Assembly (NCBI GenBank): GCA_020809705.1
Contig: CP085826.1
Coordinates: 4,340,001-4,404,000, forward strand
Reading direction: 5' to 3'
DNA length: 64,000 nt
Source: Calonectria ilicicola
Taxonomy: Eukaryota; Ascomycota; Sordariomycetes; Hypocreales; Nectriaceae
The position numbers and the translations under genes are program-made. The notes under the pieces were generated by a model, which did no database searches, was not told the origin of the DNA, and worked only from the letters and a program-made list of their open reading frames with translations. Positions 11,989-22,970 of the stretch are shown here, in pieces; positions within the stretch are counted from its first letter, which is position 1; the number at the start of each line of letters is the position of its first letter.

Positions 11989-13578
11989 ATGGGCTTCCAA
12001 CTCGCCCATCTGTGGCAATCTCCTGAGCTCAACCCAATCAACAAGAAGGCCAGGAGCGTCCCCTTCTTTAACCCCATCGATATCCATGGAAGAGTCTTTC
12101 TCTTTTCCTGGTTGGGTTTCATGCTGGCATTCTGGGCATGGTAAGTCGGTTGTATTCGGGTATTGTGTGATCATCGGCTGATTCCGCCCAGGTACACGTT
12201 TCCCCCGCTACTGACCGTCACCATCAAGGAGGATCTCCACCTGACCCCAGCCCAAATCGCAAACTCCAACATTGTTTCCCTTGCTGCAACACTTTTCCTT
12301 CGCTTCATCACTGGTCCTCTTTGTGACCAGTTCGGTCCTCGAAAAGTCTATGCCTCTCTTATCCTGCTTGGATGCTTCCCCATTGGTCTCGCCCCCCTTG
12401 TCAAGAGCGCCAATGGTCTGTATGTCTCTCGCTTCTTCATTGGTATCCTAGGTGCAACCTTTGTTCCCTGCCAGGTTTGGTGCACTGGCTTCTTCGACAA
12501 GAACATTGTGGGCACAGCCAATGCTCTTTCCGGAGGATGGGGTAACGCAGGTGGAGGCATCACCTACTTCATCATGCCCGCCGTTCTTGATTCCCTGGTT
12601 TCTTCCCAAGGAATGTCTCCTTCTAAGGCATGGAGAGTTACCTTCGTCGTCCCTTTGATCTGCCTGATTACCTGCGGCGTCAGTATGCTCCTCCTCTGCC
12701 CTGATACCCCTACAGGGTCGTGGAAGGACCGGGCCCAGCAGATTCGAACGAACATGGAAGCTCTCGGTCTCAGCGATGCTGATACTGTCACTCCAGGAGC
12801 TCGTACTCCTCGTTCAACTACAGATGAGGAGAACAAGTCCGGGTTCGAGAAGGACGCCAAGGTCGGTAATGCCGGTTCCATCAATCAAGGCGAGGCCCTT
12901 GAGATGGCTCAGGGTGAAATTGTCGTCAAGCCCACCTGGAAGGAAGCCCTTCCGGTCGTTTACTCGCCTCAGACCATCTTCCATGTTGCCACATATGCAT
13001 GCTCCTTTGGCGGTGAATTGGCCATCAACGCAATTCTAAGCTCATACTTCAAAAAGAACTTTCCACACCTTGACCAAACGAAAGCAAGCAACTATGCTGC
13101 CATTTTTGGCTTCCTCAACTTTGTGAACAGACCACTAGGCGGAGTTATTGCAGACATCTTGTACAACAAGTGTGGGCGTAACCTCTGGCTCAAGAAGACC
13201 TGGATCACAACCTGCGGTCTACTGACAGGTGCCCTTCTCATCGTGATTGGCAAGGTAGACCCATCAGAGGTCAACGGCGGCAATATCGGCACACTTGTTG
13301 GCCTTATTGTTCTCATGTCCATTTTTCTTGAAGCTGGTAACGGAGCCAACTTTGCTCTCGTCCCACATGTTCATCCATTTGCCAACGGCATCCTCTCCGG
13401 CCTCACTGGAGGTGGCGGCAACCTTGGCGGCATAATCTTTGCCATAATCTTCCGTTTCATGAATCAGGGCAACGACTATGCCATGGGCTTGTGGGTCATT
13501 GGTGTCATTCACATTGCGTTGAACATTGCTGTCTGCTGGATTCCGCCTCTGCCCCGTGGACAGGTTGGTGGGCACTAA
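11989..13578 (+). CDS. High-affinity nitrate/nitrite transporter (NNP family, NrtA/CrnA type)
   Basis: Two exons: 11989-12140 and 12192-13578. A 51 bp intron (GTAAGT...GCCCAG) joins FMLAFWA to W-YTFPPLL, giving 512 aa. This is an MFS permease that moves nitrate (often also nitrite) with protons across the plasma membrane. Twelve hydrophobic segments are visible. Family marks are the MFS motif [11 protein letters not shown] after TM2, nitrate signature 1 ([13 protein letters not shown]) in TM5, and signature 2 ([13 protein letters not shown]) in TM11. Also present are Arg-88 in TM2 (FLRFITGP) and about Arg-364 in TM8 (FVNRPLGG), which match the two substrate-binding arginines known in Aspergillus NrtA. 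The long hydrophilic loop between TM6 and TM7 is typical of the fungal branch. The promoter has GATA and NIRA-like sites. No nitrate or nitrite reductase gene is in the window. Confidence 0.95.
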
Positions 13579-15465
13579 TATTGGATTCAGAGACAAAAAG
13601 GGGTGTAAACAATAAAATCGAGACGGTTATTGTTGGTTTGGAATGGGATCCATTGTTTGGGAGGCGTTGGTATAAGGAATTAGGCTACATAACGATGATA
13701 TGTCGTGCAGGGAAGAACATGGCAACGGTTTTAGTGCTGGTATGAATAGTATCTCTAATAGTAACACTTATCAACGCCACATGGACCAAATCCTTGGGAC
13801 GAACGGGACGTGCACGCAGGGCCAAGAAGCGACACGATTGCCGTTTTTTTTTTCCTTCTCGCTTCTAGATGATCGTCGAGGTGCTTCCTCATCCCTTCCA
13901 CCCTCGTGTACAGTCCTGGCTACTGGAGTGCCGATCTCATTGCGGCGTGAGACAAGGGCATGCAATGTCTCGACAAATGACGTGCAGCCTTAAACGTCAA
14001 AGCACCGCACACCCCCCAAGGGGAGAAAAAAAAGGCAAAATCGACGCTGTAGCGTGGCAGTAATTAAACCCAGATCTGCGCTTTACCCACCCATCTGGCG
14101 CCCGCATACACGGTCATCGCCCGGGCGTCAGACCACCCGCGACGTTGCAACCGTTGATCCCGCTGACGAATTTCGAGAGCCAGGGTAGATTTTAGGGCCG
14201 TCGCGGGGAAATGGCTTATACGAGGAATTGATAACAGAAGAGGGGGCCTGAAAGCGAGGAATGTATATTAGCGAAAGCGAAGCAAATGAAATTTGCTAAA
14301 TATACTTTACATAGTGTGTATTCATGTTTTTTTTCGAATTCTTCTAGTGTGGTTCAGGTAAACAAGAGCATTTCTGGCAATGTTGTGTTAGGGTCTTTTT
14401 TTACTCAGATCCGTGCGACGCGATTAAAAATAGCGTGTTGGTTCGAATTGCATGGAATGCTTGTATTCTGGATGCAATGGAACATGATGTTGGTTCGCAA
14501 CATAATTGACGGGTTGATCAGATAGCCAAGACAGGTGTTGTTGGTTCACAATGCCAGTTGGTGGCTGGGCCGGGAAGCCGGGCCCGGGAGGCTCGGCTTG
14601 GAGGGTGCTGTGAACTCAAATTGGACTTCGCTTGAGCACGCGATAATCATCAATGTGGTAAGCAATTTGTTCATCAACCATACCAGCTTCGGGATGCAAC
14701 ACACCATCTTTCCCGGTCTGGATGGATTGCATCCGAACATTAGTCGACATCATTGGCATTCCAAGATGCCCCGCATGGCTAGTTTGGCTCGGCGCTGCTG
14801 CCACCCGCCCTCCCGCACCACCGTCTCCTTCTGGGCTGCATTCCAGTCAGATGGCTATGCAGTGCGCCAAAACGTGCTGCGTCAATGCTGCTTGTAACAT
14901 CAATGCGCGTAATCGTTTATCGAAGAAGAATTTTCGTCTTTCACGCAACCAAGGATGATGAGTACCGCAAGGGGGCCCCTTGCACGTTGCTGTCAAGACA
15001 AGCATGGATGAATGCCTGGTAAAACGTCCGCCCACGCAGTCAGAGTTTAATGAAATGACAGGTACACACAAAGTCACGCAGGTGAGGTCAACGCAAGTAT
15101 AGTAACAAATTTTCATTGTCTCATTAGACCAAATCATCAGTAAAACAACGATCCAAGAGAAAAGAATACAAGCAAGGGCTGGGCAAATTGTCTATTGGAC
15201 GTAACAGCAAAGTACACAAGACGTGCTACATGAAGAAAATTGAAGACAACAACCCATGGGGGGTTTTTCTGTTTTTATCCATAATACATTAACAATCCTG
15301 AATACCTTCCCTTCCATCTCTTACACCAAAATCAATCAAGTATGTACGCAAATGGCCTGACATCCAGAATGTTTCCATACAAAGAAGAAACGAGAAACCC
15401 TCTAAATGCAGTCATGAGGTCATGACACAAAGTAGAAACCAAAACGAACCTGCCGATTAGCCCAT
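13579..15465. other. Intergenic between convergent genes
   Basis: 1.9 kb between the 3' ends of the nitrate transporter and the GPI-protein gene. Only short overlapping frames are seen. The part next to 15465 (about 15120-15440) is AT-richer and probably 3' UTR of the GPI-protein gene. Confidence 0.55.
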
Positions 15466-16281
15466 TTACAGAGCAAAGGCGGCAACAAAGATACCAGCGA
15501 CAGCGGCCGCGGGGGCAGCGAAGCGGGCACCAGCACCAGTGACGGGGGTGGTGGCGGGAGTGTTGACGGGAGAGTAGGGGCTGCTGGGGCCAGTGCTGGC
15601 GGGAGGAGAGTAGGCAGTGCTCCAGGTAGCGTTGTTGTAGGGAACAGAAACAACGGGAACGGTAGCCTTGGGAGGAGCGTAGTAGGGAGCGCTGGAGGTG
15701 GGGGCAGTGCCGTTGGTGCAGGGGACGGTGGTGGTCTCGGAAACCTCGACAACGGTGGTGTAGCCGCCAGCGGGAGCAGTGTAGACAGCAGAGTGGGAGG
15801 ACAGGCTGATGGTCTTGGTACCGTAGGGGCTGCCAGCAGTGGTAGGGACAGCGGCAGCAGAGGTGGTGGCGGACTTGGCGACGTTGAAGAAGGGGTTGGA
15901 GTACTGCATGATGCTGGGGTTGGAGACAAGCTTGACGGTCAAGCCGTAGTAAGCCTCGCTACCCCAGGTAGCAGGAGCGGTCCAGTCGTACGAAAGGGCG
16001 TTGGAGTTGACGGCTGTTCAAAAGTTAGCTTCAGTCAACACGACTATCGAGGCTGTTTACTCACTAGCAATGTCCTGGAGAGGGACCTGGGCGTTCTGGG
16101 AAGGTCCGCCAATCAGGGAAATGAGAACCTGCTGGTTGGCGTAGGTAGCGCTGGGAGCGGCCCAAGTGAAGTGGAAAACGCTGCCAGCAGTACCGTTGGG
16201 GGCGTTAACAGAGAGGAAACCCTCGGTCTGGGCAAGAACGGCGGCAGCAGAGGCCAGAATAGCAGCGACGGAGAACTTCAT
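15466..16281 (-). CDS. Secreted GPI-anchored Ser/Thr-rich wall protein, Kre9/Knh1-like N-domain
   Basis: Two exons: 16065-16281 and 15466-16013. A 51 bp intron (GTGAGT...GAACAG) gives 254 aa. Residues 1-17 form a clear signal peptide (MKFSVAAILASAAAVLA). The next roughly 95 residues (SVNAPNGTAGSVFHFTW...ALSYDWTAP...NPFFNVA) have the beta-sandwich pattern of the yeast cell-wall synthesis Kre9/Knh1 family (Ser-Thr-rich GPI-anchored membrane family). A Ser/Thr/Pro/Tyr-rich stalk follows. The end is a hydrophobic GPI-addition tail (AAVAGIFVAAFAL) after a GAGARFAA segment. It is expected at the plasma membrane or covalently in the wall, where it may assist beta-glucan assembly or act structurally. 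Third-position C/G use is strong, suggesting high expression. Confidence 0.9.
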
Positions 16282-19200
16282 CTTGTCTGTTGATTTAGAT
16301 ATTAAGAATGGAAGTGTATAAGGAAGGTAAAGACCGTGGGTTTAAAGAGAGTGACTGAAGTGGGATGAAGAGTGGTAGGAACGTAAAAAGCGGGTGAGGC
16401 TTCTCAGTTATAAGTAAAAAGAGCGTCGGGGCCCAAAGCCGGTAAAAGTCTAAGGAGTGACTAGATGTGGGTGAAGAGAAGAGGAGAAAGGGAAGAAGCC
16501 TGAGCTGAAGAGAGAATAAATGCCGGCGTGTGATGGTGTGGTGAGCGGCGACTTTAGCTGGTGGGCCTTGGAGAGAGGACACTTTCCGAATTTGGCAACA
16601 GGAGATTGACACTAAAGCAGGTACGACAAATGATCAAGGTACGTATTCCCCCACTCACAGATGGAGCCTGCCCGTCGGTCCGTGCGGCCATGGAAAGATA
16701 CGTAGACTGCGAGTTTAACGGGCGAATGAGCTGGGGCCTAAACCCGGCGACGCTAAAAGATGCCAGTCCCAAGGGCCCACAGCGGCGTTGTCGAGAGACG
16801 AGTACCAGCCAAGCCAACGAGGGGTGAATTTCAGGGATACGAGGAGAAGAGCTCCAGGGGTGTTGCCCGAACAGGGGGGGCGAACAGAGTCCTAGCAACC
16901 AGCGGAAGCCTGGTTGCGCCGTGTGGCATGGCCTGTAATTTTTTTTTTCGCCCTCTGAGTCCAGCCGCAGCCTTCCCAGCTGATCACACCACTGGAGGTT
17001 TCCGAGCCAAACTGAAGAGTTCACTAAGAAAAGAGAGCGCAGGAAAGTGGGCGAAGCTCCCCACGCTAAAGCAGTGAACTGGAGCTTTCCTGATTCTGCC
17101 TCTTGCTCAGACCATCCACAGTAAAGGGGGTTTCCTCTGCTCTTAGTGGCCGTCAAAATCGATGGTGACATGAGCCATTCTTCCGTGCTCATCTGGGAAT
17201 ACAACGTTGTAGCGTGGGATCGATTAGGCGGCTGGTCGACTAACTCATGACCCTGGGTGTTCGAGGCCCCCATCTATACGTGGTCATTTCCCTGGATGGC
17301 GACGAGATCGGGCCACAGGCCCGAAACTGAGTAACCGTGGAAAGAAAGGCGCCTCTCCTGAGGGATGGCAATTTAATCTGCATTGCGAAGAGATTGCCGA
17401 TTGGTTGCGCTTCAAAAGGTAAGCCTTGGCGCTCCATCGAAACCCCATCGAGCAGCCTCTTCTCCGTTGGTTCTGTAAAATATTCCCAGGGGTAGCAGGG
17501 ACCTAGTGCGGCGCAGATACGTGCAAGGCCTGTCCGTGGAGTCGGTTCTACAAAGTTTTGAAGGCTAATCGTGTTGGTGGACTGCCAGCAGGGCTCCCGT
17601 GCAGGACCGCTACCTCAGTGTGCAGTTCATTTCCCCTTTCGCATATTAGCGGACGTTGAGTGATCGCCCATCGACAATGTTCCGAAGGTCGCTCAAGTAT
17701 GACACCAGATGCCCCAAAGATGAGACCCCTTGCCGACCTACGCCGTCATTCCTCTGGCCATGTGCGCAAGCAGGGTGTCAAGTTTACCGAATAAATGTGT
17801 GTAATGCCACCTCCGAAGGAGCCTAGGGAACAAGCATAGCGCATGTCTCGGGCCATACCACCTAGAGCCAACAGGGCTGAGCCAAGTGCCATGCAGCCAG
17901 TCACAATTACTATCCAATAAGCCAGCGACCTGGGCTAGGTATGGTCCATATTCCCTTTAGGCAGTCGCCGGTGCTGACTTCTTGGTGCTTAATCGCACGA
18001 GTCATCGGGTCAATGCCCTTGGGCCCTTGGTGCAGGCGGTGCTAGTGCCTGAGGTTGGGCGTGCTTTAGGTCCAAACGACTTCGCTTCCACACACCGCCC
18101 GAAAACTCCAGTCTAGAATTAGTTTGAATCAGACTTTTACGCCGTGCCCAGGGCTGAGAAATTGATGTTCTTTTCTTTTCCCAGGGCTGTTGGGTCTTAA
18201 ACTTTCGGTTTACCTACACCCTTAGCATGACATGATAGCCGCTGTGGCCCGTAGGGCTGCTTACTTCTTGATGGTGCATTAACCACTGACCATGTCTTGA
18301 TCGGATGGACTGGGTCCCGAAATAGGTGGGAGAAATGACACCGCCAACCACCACCATGAGTGACAGCAGGGATCTCAAAGTAAGAGGGGTGGTTAACGAG
18401 ATGACTCTGTCAGAAGAAAACTGTAATGGAATTGGGATGTTATCATGTTGAAAATCACCCTGCTCATCGCCATCTGAACTGGATGATCATCTGCTTCGCA
18501 GGCTCCCTCAGCGTCGGGCCTTTTGGTGCAGATCGTACATCCATTCTCCAGCTGCCTCAGGAAGAGACTCTGACATCACTGATCACCGCTCTTGACTTGC
18601 TGCTGTTTCAACGCCCCCGCTTCCAGACGATTATTCCCTCATCCGCGCCAGAAGCCGGGGTGCGCATGTAGCCTTTTTCGCAATCAAGGATCACCATGGA
18701 GCCTCGCGTACGCCCCCGAAAGTCAATATTGGTTCCCTTCTCACCTGGCCGAATTATCCGACCAATCGAACGTACAGACAGCACAGCCGCATCTCATCTC
18801 AGATTTTCCAGGGCATGTAACGCTCACTGCTCATTTGATTACTTCCTGTCATCACCGACGGGCTTTCCCCATACCATTGGTCTGTGCCAACCTGTGCCTG
18901 CGCCTGTACTGCATAAAGAGCCTTAATGAGAATGCCTTGCACGACCACAAAGCTGCTTAAAAAGTCCACCCTCCATCCGTTCGCCAACGAGGTGAAACAT
19001 CAAGCCTCTCTCACCGACCCACTCATGCCCTGTCCGCAAAACAGTCGCATAGCACTCAAAAGCAAGCATCTCAACGGCTTGTCCGACGCTGCGTTTCAAT
19101 ACTAAGCAGCATAAAATAAGCCTACATTTGCGAAACAATTTGCTCTGCCCCCGCGATCATCCCAGGTTTCGGCGTCGCCATGTGGTCGGTATCTGGAATT

Positions 19201-20358
19201 GATCCAAGTACCGGCTAGTACACACGAGTTTTCATCCATCTGCCTGTTCCTCTCGACGAGGTGCAGGTGTTTCTGAGCCAGCCACAGCTGAACCCACAGT
19301 TCAATAGCGTTACGCACCTTGATCCATGGCGCATGGCGCATATGAAACGGCGTTGAATGCCTGGCAAGCCCATCATCCAATCGTTCAGCTCAATGCGCCA
19401 CCCCCATTCCCATTTCCAAGTGCCGGTTGTCCACGAGAACGTACCCTAGAGCCAATCACTTCAGAAATCGTAGCGCCGGAATACCAATGATGGTGAGATC
19501 ATCTGCCATTCCAATACCGTAACTTGTCACAGGGCTGCAGATCAATCCCACGGTCCTCACCTCTGCCACTTAGCCCTCAAACTCCGCTGTCTACGGGACG
19601 GGAGTAGGCGAGGCGTCGTCGACGAATGGATTGGGGTCATGTCACTATGAGACACACCACCAGCGTCAGCGATGGCATTCGCTTGTTTTTTTTTTCCGAT
19701 TTACCCGCCATTACTGTACGCACAGGCATCCGATGTCTTGCACCTCCCTAGTATGAAATGTGAAGGCGTTTCTCACTGAGTCTAGACTCTGAGTTAGATC
19801 GAGTGGATCATGTTTTAAAAAAACACGCGACATTATTGAATCGTTAGGCTAACAATAGCCCTGACCAGAATACTTAGGTTATTCTACCCGTACACTGGAT
19901 CAATCTGGCTGCTTCGAACCCATATCCTTGATTGGGTTGTACGCTGTCAGTTAATGAGATTGTTTTCTTGACTCGCAGTACGCCGTCAAGAAAGCAGCCC
20001 CGTTCGGCTAGTATAAAAATGGTCGACAACCAAACCATCACAAGCTTCAACGACTAACCGACCGCCTGGTTCCAATAGTGTGGGCGGATGCTGCTAGTTC
20101 TCTCGATGCCCATTTCCACACTGCAAGCCAAATAAACTATTGATTAGCCCAGTGCCAGGAGGGGCGCACCGTTGAGGAGGAGGAGGAGGAGGAGGGGCAA
20201 AGGGGCATGGTCGAAGCAGGAATCATAGGCTAGAACCGATGTTTTCTGAAGCGGATGTAAGGGACCGTCCATGCGACCGGCATTGCTCTTCCAATCAATA
20301 CCGATTGCACTCCTAGAACTAGCACGCCGCTAGTGGTGTCATTTGCCTTGCGAACCTC
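16282..20358. other. Gene-poor stretch upstream of the GPI-protein gene
   Basis: 4.1 kb with no supported gene. The part near 16300-16560 is the purine-rich (plus strand) leader and promoter of the GPI-protein gene. A 239-codon frame at 16554-17273 (-) and several 60-120 codon frames overlap each other on both strands and show no family features. A GGA-triplet run lies at 20174-20196. Confidence 0.5.
20174..20196 (+). repeat. (GAG)n triplet run
   Basis: Seven consecutive GAG/GGA triplets ending in a G4 run, in noncoding sequence. A purine-only tract of this kind is a simple repeat and could form G-rich secondary structure. Confidence 0.8.
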
Positions 20359-20740
20359 TCACAGTTGTTTTCGTATTTCAGGATGGAGGTGAGACGGAGA
20401 AAACATGTCGTAATTGGCCTGTTGCGGCCACTTGATGTCGTAGGTGGAAATTTTCTTCTCAAAATCATAGCCAAGGATGTAATCTCTTCTTTCTATCGAC
20501 TGAGAGGGCTCAAGGCCCATGAGAACGACAACGTCGATCGAGACCAGCTCCGCCTTGGAGAGGGGCTCCCCACGGATCAGCTCCATCCATCCCGCGATCA
20601 TCCCCTATTTTCTAAATGCCGTTATTTTGTTTCGATAGTTTAGTTTTGTAGGCAATTTCACCCTGATCGTTTCGAGTAAAGTCGACGACTGTCGGGATCG
20701 CACGTGTTGGTGCTAAGGCGGCCCATAACCTTGTTGCCAT
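20359..20740 (-). pseudogene. Possible short or broken gene of unknown type, divergent from the COMPASS WD40 gene
   Basis: Two adjacent minus-strand open frames with coding-like codon choice (many C/G third positions). The upstream frame at 20612-20740 has 42 codons from an ATG and contains IPTVVDFTRNDQGEIAYKT. The downstream frame at 20359-20601 has 80 codons and contains MGLEPSQSIERRDYILGYDF and ISTYDIKWPQQANYDM. They are out of phase with each other and separated by stops at about 20600-20614. They could be two exons with an intron I cannot place convincingly, or a frameshifted relic. No family is recognised. The opposite strand also has a long open frame here (20365-20643), so the strand is not certain. 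Confidence 0.3.
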
Positions 20741-20897
20741 TCCCCAAGATCTGGTAAGTGGACCCCAAATTTCAGGGGTGGATTGAGCCAATCACAACAC
20801 TGCTTCGGCTCTGCCCGCCAGCCTCGCGAGCTCCCTTTGATCCACCCTTTCTGGTTTCTCAACGACGAGGCTACTCACGCCAACGAAGGTAGAGAAC

Positions 20898-22379
20898 ATG
20901 GCGCCAGAGGACGGCCATGCCGACTTGAACCCCTCGCACAAGCGACGCAAGACGCGCGACGATTCATACCCTCCATACGCGTCCCGTGACGAACATGATG
21001 ATGACCACCATCGACCATCGACGCGCGAGCAGCAGCGGGATAGCAGAACCATGAGCCGCAGCCCACTGGGTCATGACGCCGAATCCAAATACTACGAGTC
21101 ACGGTCGCAATCAAGGTCTAGATCGCGATCGAGGTCCAGGTCCAGCACCAGATCGAAGCGCTCCCTTCAGTCACAATCGCGTTCACAATCGCCTCGCTCT
21201 CCATCGCGCTTTCGCTCCCGCTCGCAGACATCTTCAAACCGTACCCGCACCGACTCCCTCTCCCCTCAGACCCGCCAGCCGACTCCTCCTCGTGAACTCC
21301 TCAAACCCAACTACCGCCCTCGTCTCGCGCTCCATGGCCACACCAAGCCCATCTCCCAGGTTCGCATCTCGCCAAATGGTCGTTTCATCGCCTCAGCTTC
21401 GGCCGATTCTACCCTCAAGATCTGGGATGCTGCGACTGGTGCACATATGGACACTCTCGTCGGACACATGGCTGGTGTCAGTTGCCTGGCCTGGACTCCC
21501 GACAGCAATACTATTGCAAGTGGCTCAGATGACAAGGCCATCAGGCTTTGGGATCGTGTAACGGGACGGCCGCGTACGACGAGCCGGAAATCTTCGACTG
21601 GACAAGAAATGGCTCCATTGAAGGGCCATCACAATTATATCCACTGCTTGGCCTTTTCGCCAAAAGGAAATATTTTGGCCAGTGGTTCATACGACGAGGC
21701 CGTATTCCTCTGGGATGTCCGAGCTGGTAGGCTAATGCGCAGTCTGCCTGCTCACAGTGATCCTGTTAGTGGCATAGACTTTTGCAGAGATGGTACATTA
21801 GTCGCAAGTTGCTCAACCGATGGTTTGATGTAAGCTTTCCAATTCTCGTTCTATTTTTCACCACTAATTCCTAATAGCCGTATTTGGGATACTTCGACCG
21901 GTCAATGTCTTCGAACTCTCGTTCATGAAGACAATCCAGCCGTCACCAATGTCTGTTTCAGTCCGAATGGTCGTCTTGTCCTTGCCTCGAATTTGGATAA
22001 TTGCATTCGCCTCTGGGACTACGTCGCTGGCAGCGTAAAGAAGACCTACCAGGGACACCTGAACGAGAAGTTTGCCGTGGGGGGTTGTTTTGGTGTCCTC
22101 GATGGTGAACCCTTCATTGCATCCGCTAGTGAGGACGGCAGCATAGTATTGTGGGACGTTAAAAGCAAAGAAGTGATACAGCGCATTGAGGGTCACGAGG
22201 GAGTATGTTTTTGGGTTGATGTTCATGGAGATACAATGGTTAGCGCAGGACAGGACCTCACCGTAAAGGTATACCGGAGGGTGAAAGCAGCGGACGGCGG
22301 TGTCATTGAGGAGCAGAGTCAGGGATTGCAGGCGGAGCTACCGATCCGACAAGATGATGTTAAAATGGAGGGCGCATAG
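20898..22379 (+). CDS. WD40 subunit of COMPASS (Set1) histone H3K4 methyltransferase, WDR5/Swd3 orthologue
   Basis: Two exons: 20898-21829 and 21878-22379. A 48 bp intron (GTAAGC...TAATAG) reconstitutes DGLIRIWDTSTGQ, giving 477 aa. Residues about 1-140 are hydrophilic, with an Arg/Ser dipeptide region (about 65-115). From LKPNYRPRLALHGHTKPIS the sequence follows animal WDR5 blade by blade: SADSTLKIWD, SGSDDKAIRLWD, GHHNYIHCLAFSPKGNILASGSYDE, LPAHSDPVSGIDF, the LDNCIRLWDY blade, GHLNEK, and a final SAGQDLTVKVYR. Seven blades are present. WDR5/Swd3 is a scaffold that holds the RbBP5 and SET subunits of COMPASS, needed for H3K4 methylation in the nucleus. The assignment over other WD40 proteins rests on the HSDPVS and HLNEK motifs. 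Confidence 0.9.
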
Positions 22380-22970
22380 CAACAGGGTTCAGCGATGGCG
22401 TTGGTAAAACAGGTAGATTCGGCTTTTGGGCAAAATGATTCCCAAAAAAAATCTTGCTTAAAATGAATTTTGAATTCAGAATGGCTCAAAATTTGGTTGG
22501 CCAATGTCGAAATTCAGCACCATATATAGGGTAGTTCGGGGAAGGGCAAGGTCTCGAGAGGAAAAGGGTACATTGCTGGAATTCACAGTAGCCCCGTTAG
22601 TTTGTATCATGAATATAATTGGCTCTATTTATTAATTCCCACCGTGTATTTGTCTAATACTCCCTGACTAGTTCATATCGATGTCACCAAATTAGTTCAA
22701 TCTCGACACTGACAATTACACGAGCATTGGCACTACTTCTCTTGTATAAGTTGAGGGCATCTGGGAAATTTGCATAGACCATTGGTAAAGAAACTGAAAC
22801 CCGGCACTTGGAATGTTTCTACAACGATAAAGAATCTTGAATGAAAGAGAATGATAAACAAGATTAAATTGCATGAATTATTTATGAGTCTAAGTAGAGG
22901 GTTGAAAATGGTATCATCTGTCTCCACCCAAACAACCATTTTGTCCATCGCTGGGCGGGAAATAAAATCA
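22380..22970. other. Intergenic between convergent genes
   Basis: 0.6 kb of AT-rich sequence between the 3' ends of the WD40 gene and the DUF3433 gene, presumably both 3' UTRs. No gene is seen. Confidence 0.6.

Noticed and set aside
14440..14455. B-box-like GGTTCGAATTGC
   Set aside because: No matching A box or cloverleaf around it, so not a tRNA.
15420..15929. 169-codon Pro/Leu/Thr-rich frame on the minus strand
   Set aside because: Shadow of the GPI-protein gene in another frame of the same strand.
16554..17273. 239-codon open frame on the minus strand upstream of the GPI-protein gene
   Set aside because: No recognisable domain and irregular composition; it overlaps plus-strand frames and the purine-rich leader of the GPI-protein gene. 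Length alone is not enough.
17746..18110. Hydrophobic, membrane-like stretch on the minus strand (contains IVIVTGCMALGSALLALGG)
   Set aside because: Stops on both sides within 63 codons, and the plus strand next to it reads equally well, so I cannot tell a relic transporter from chance.
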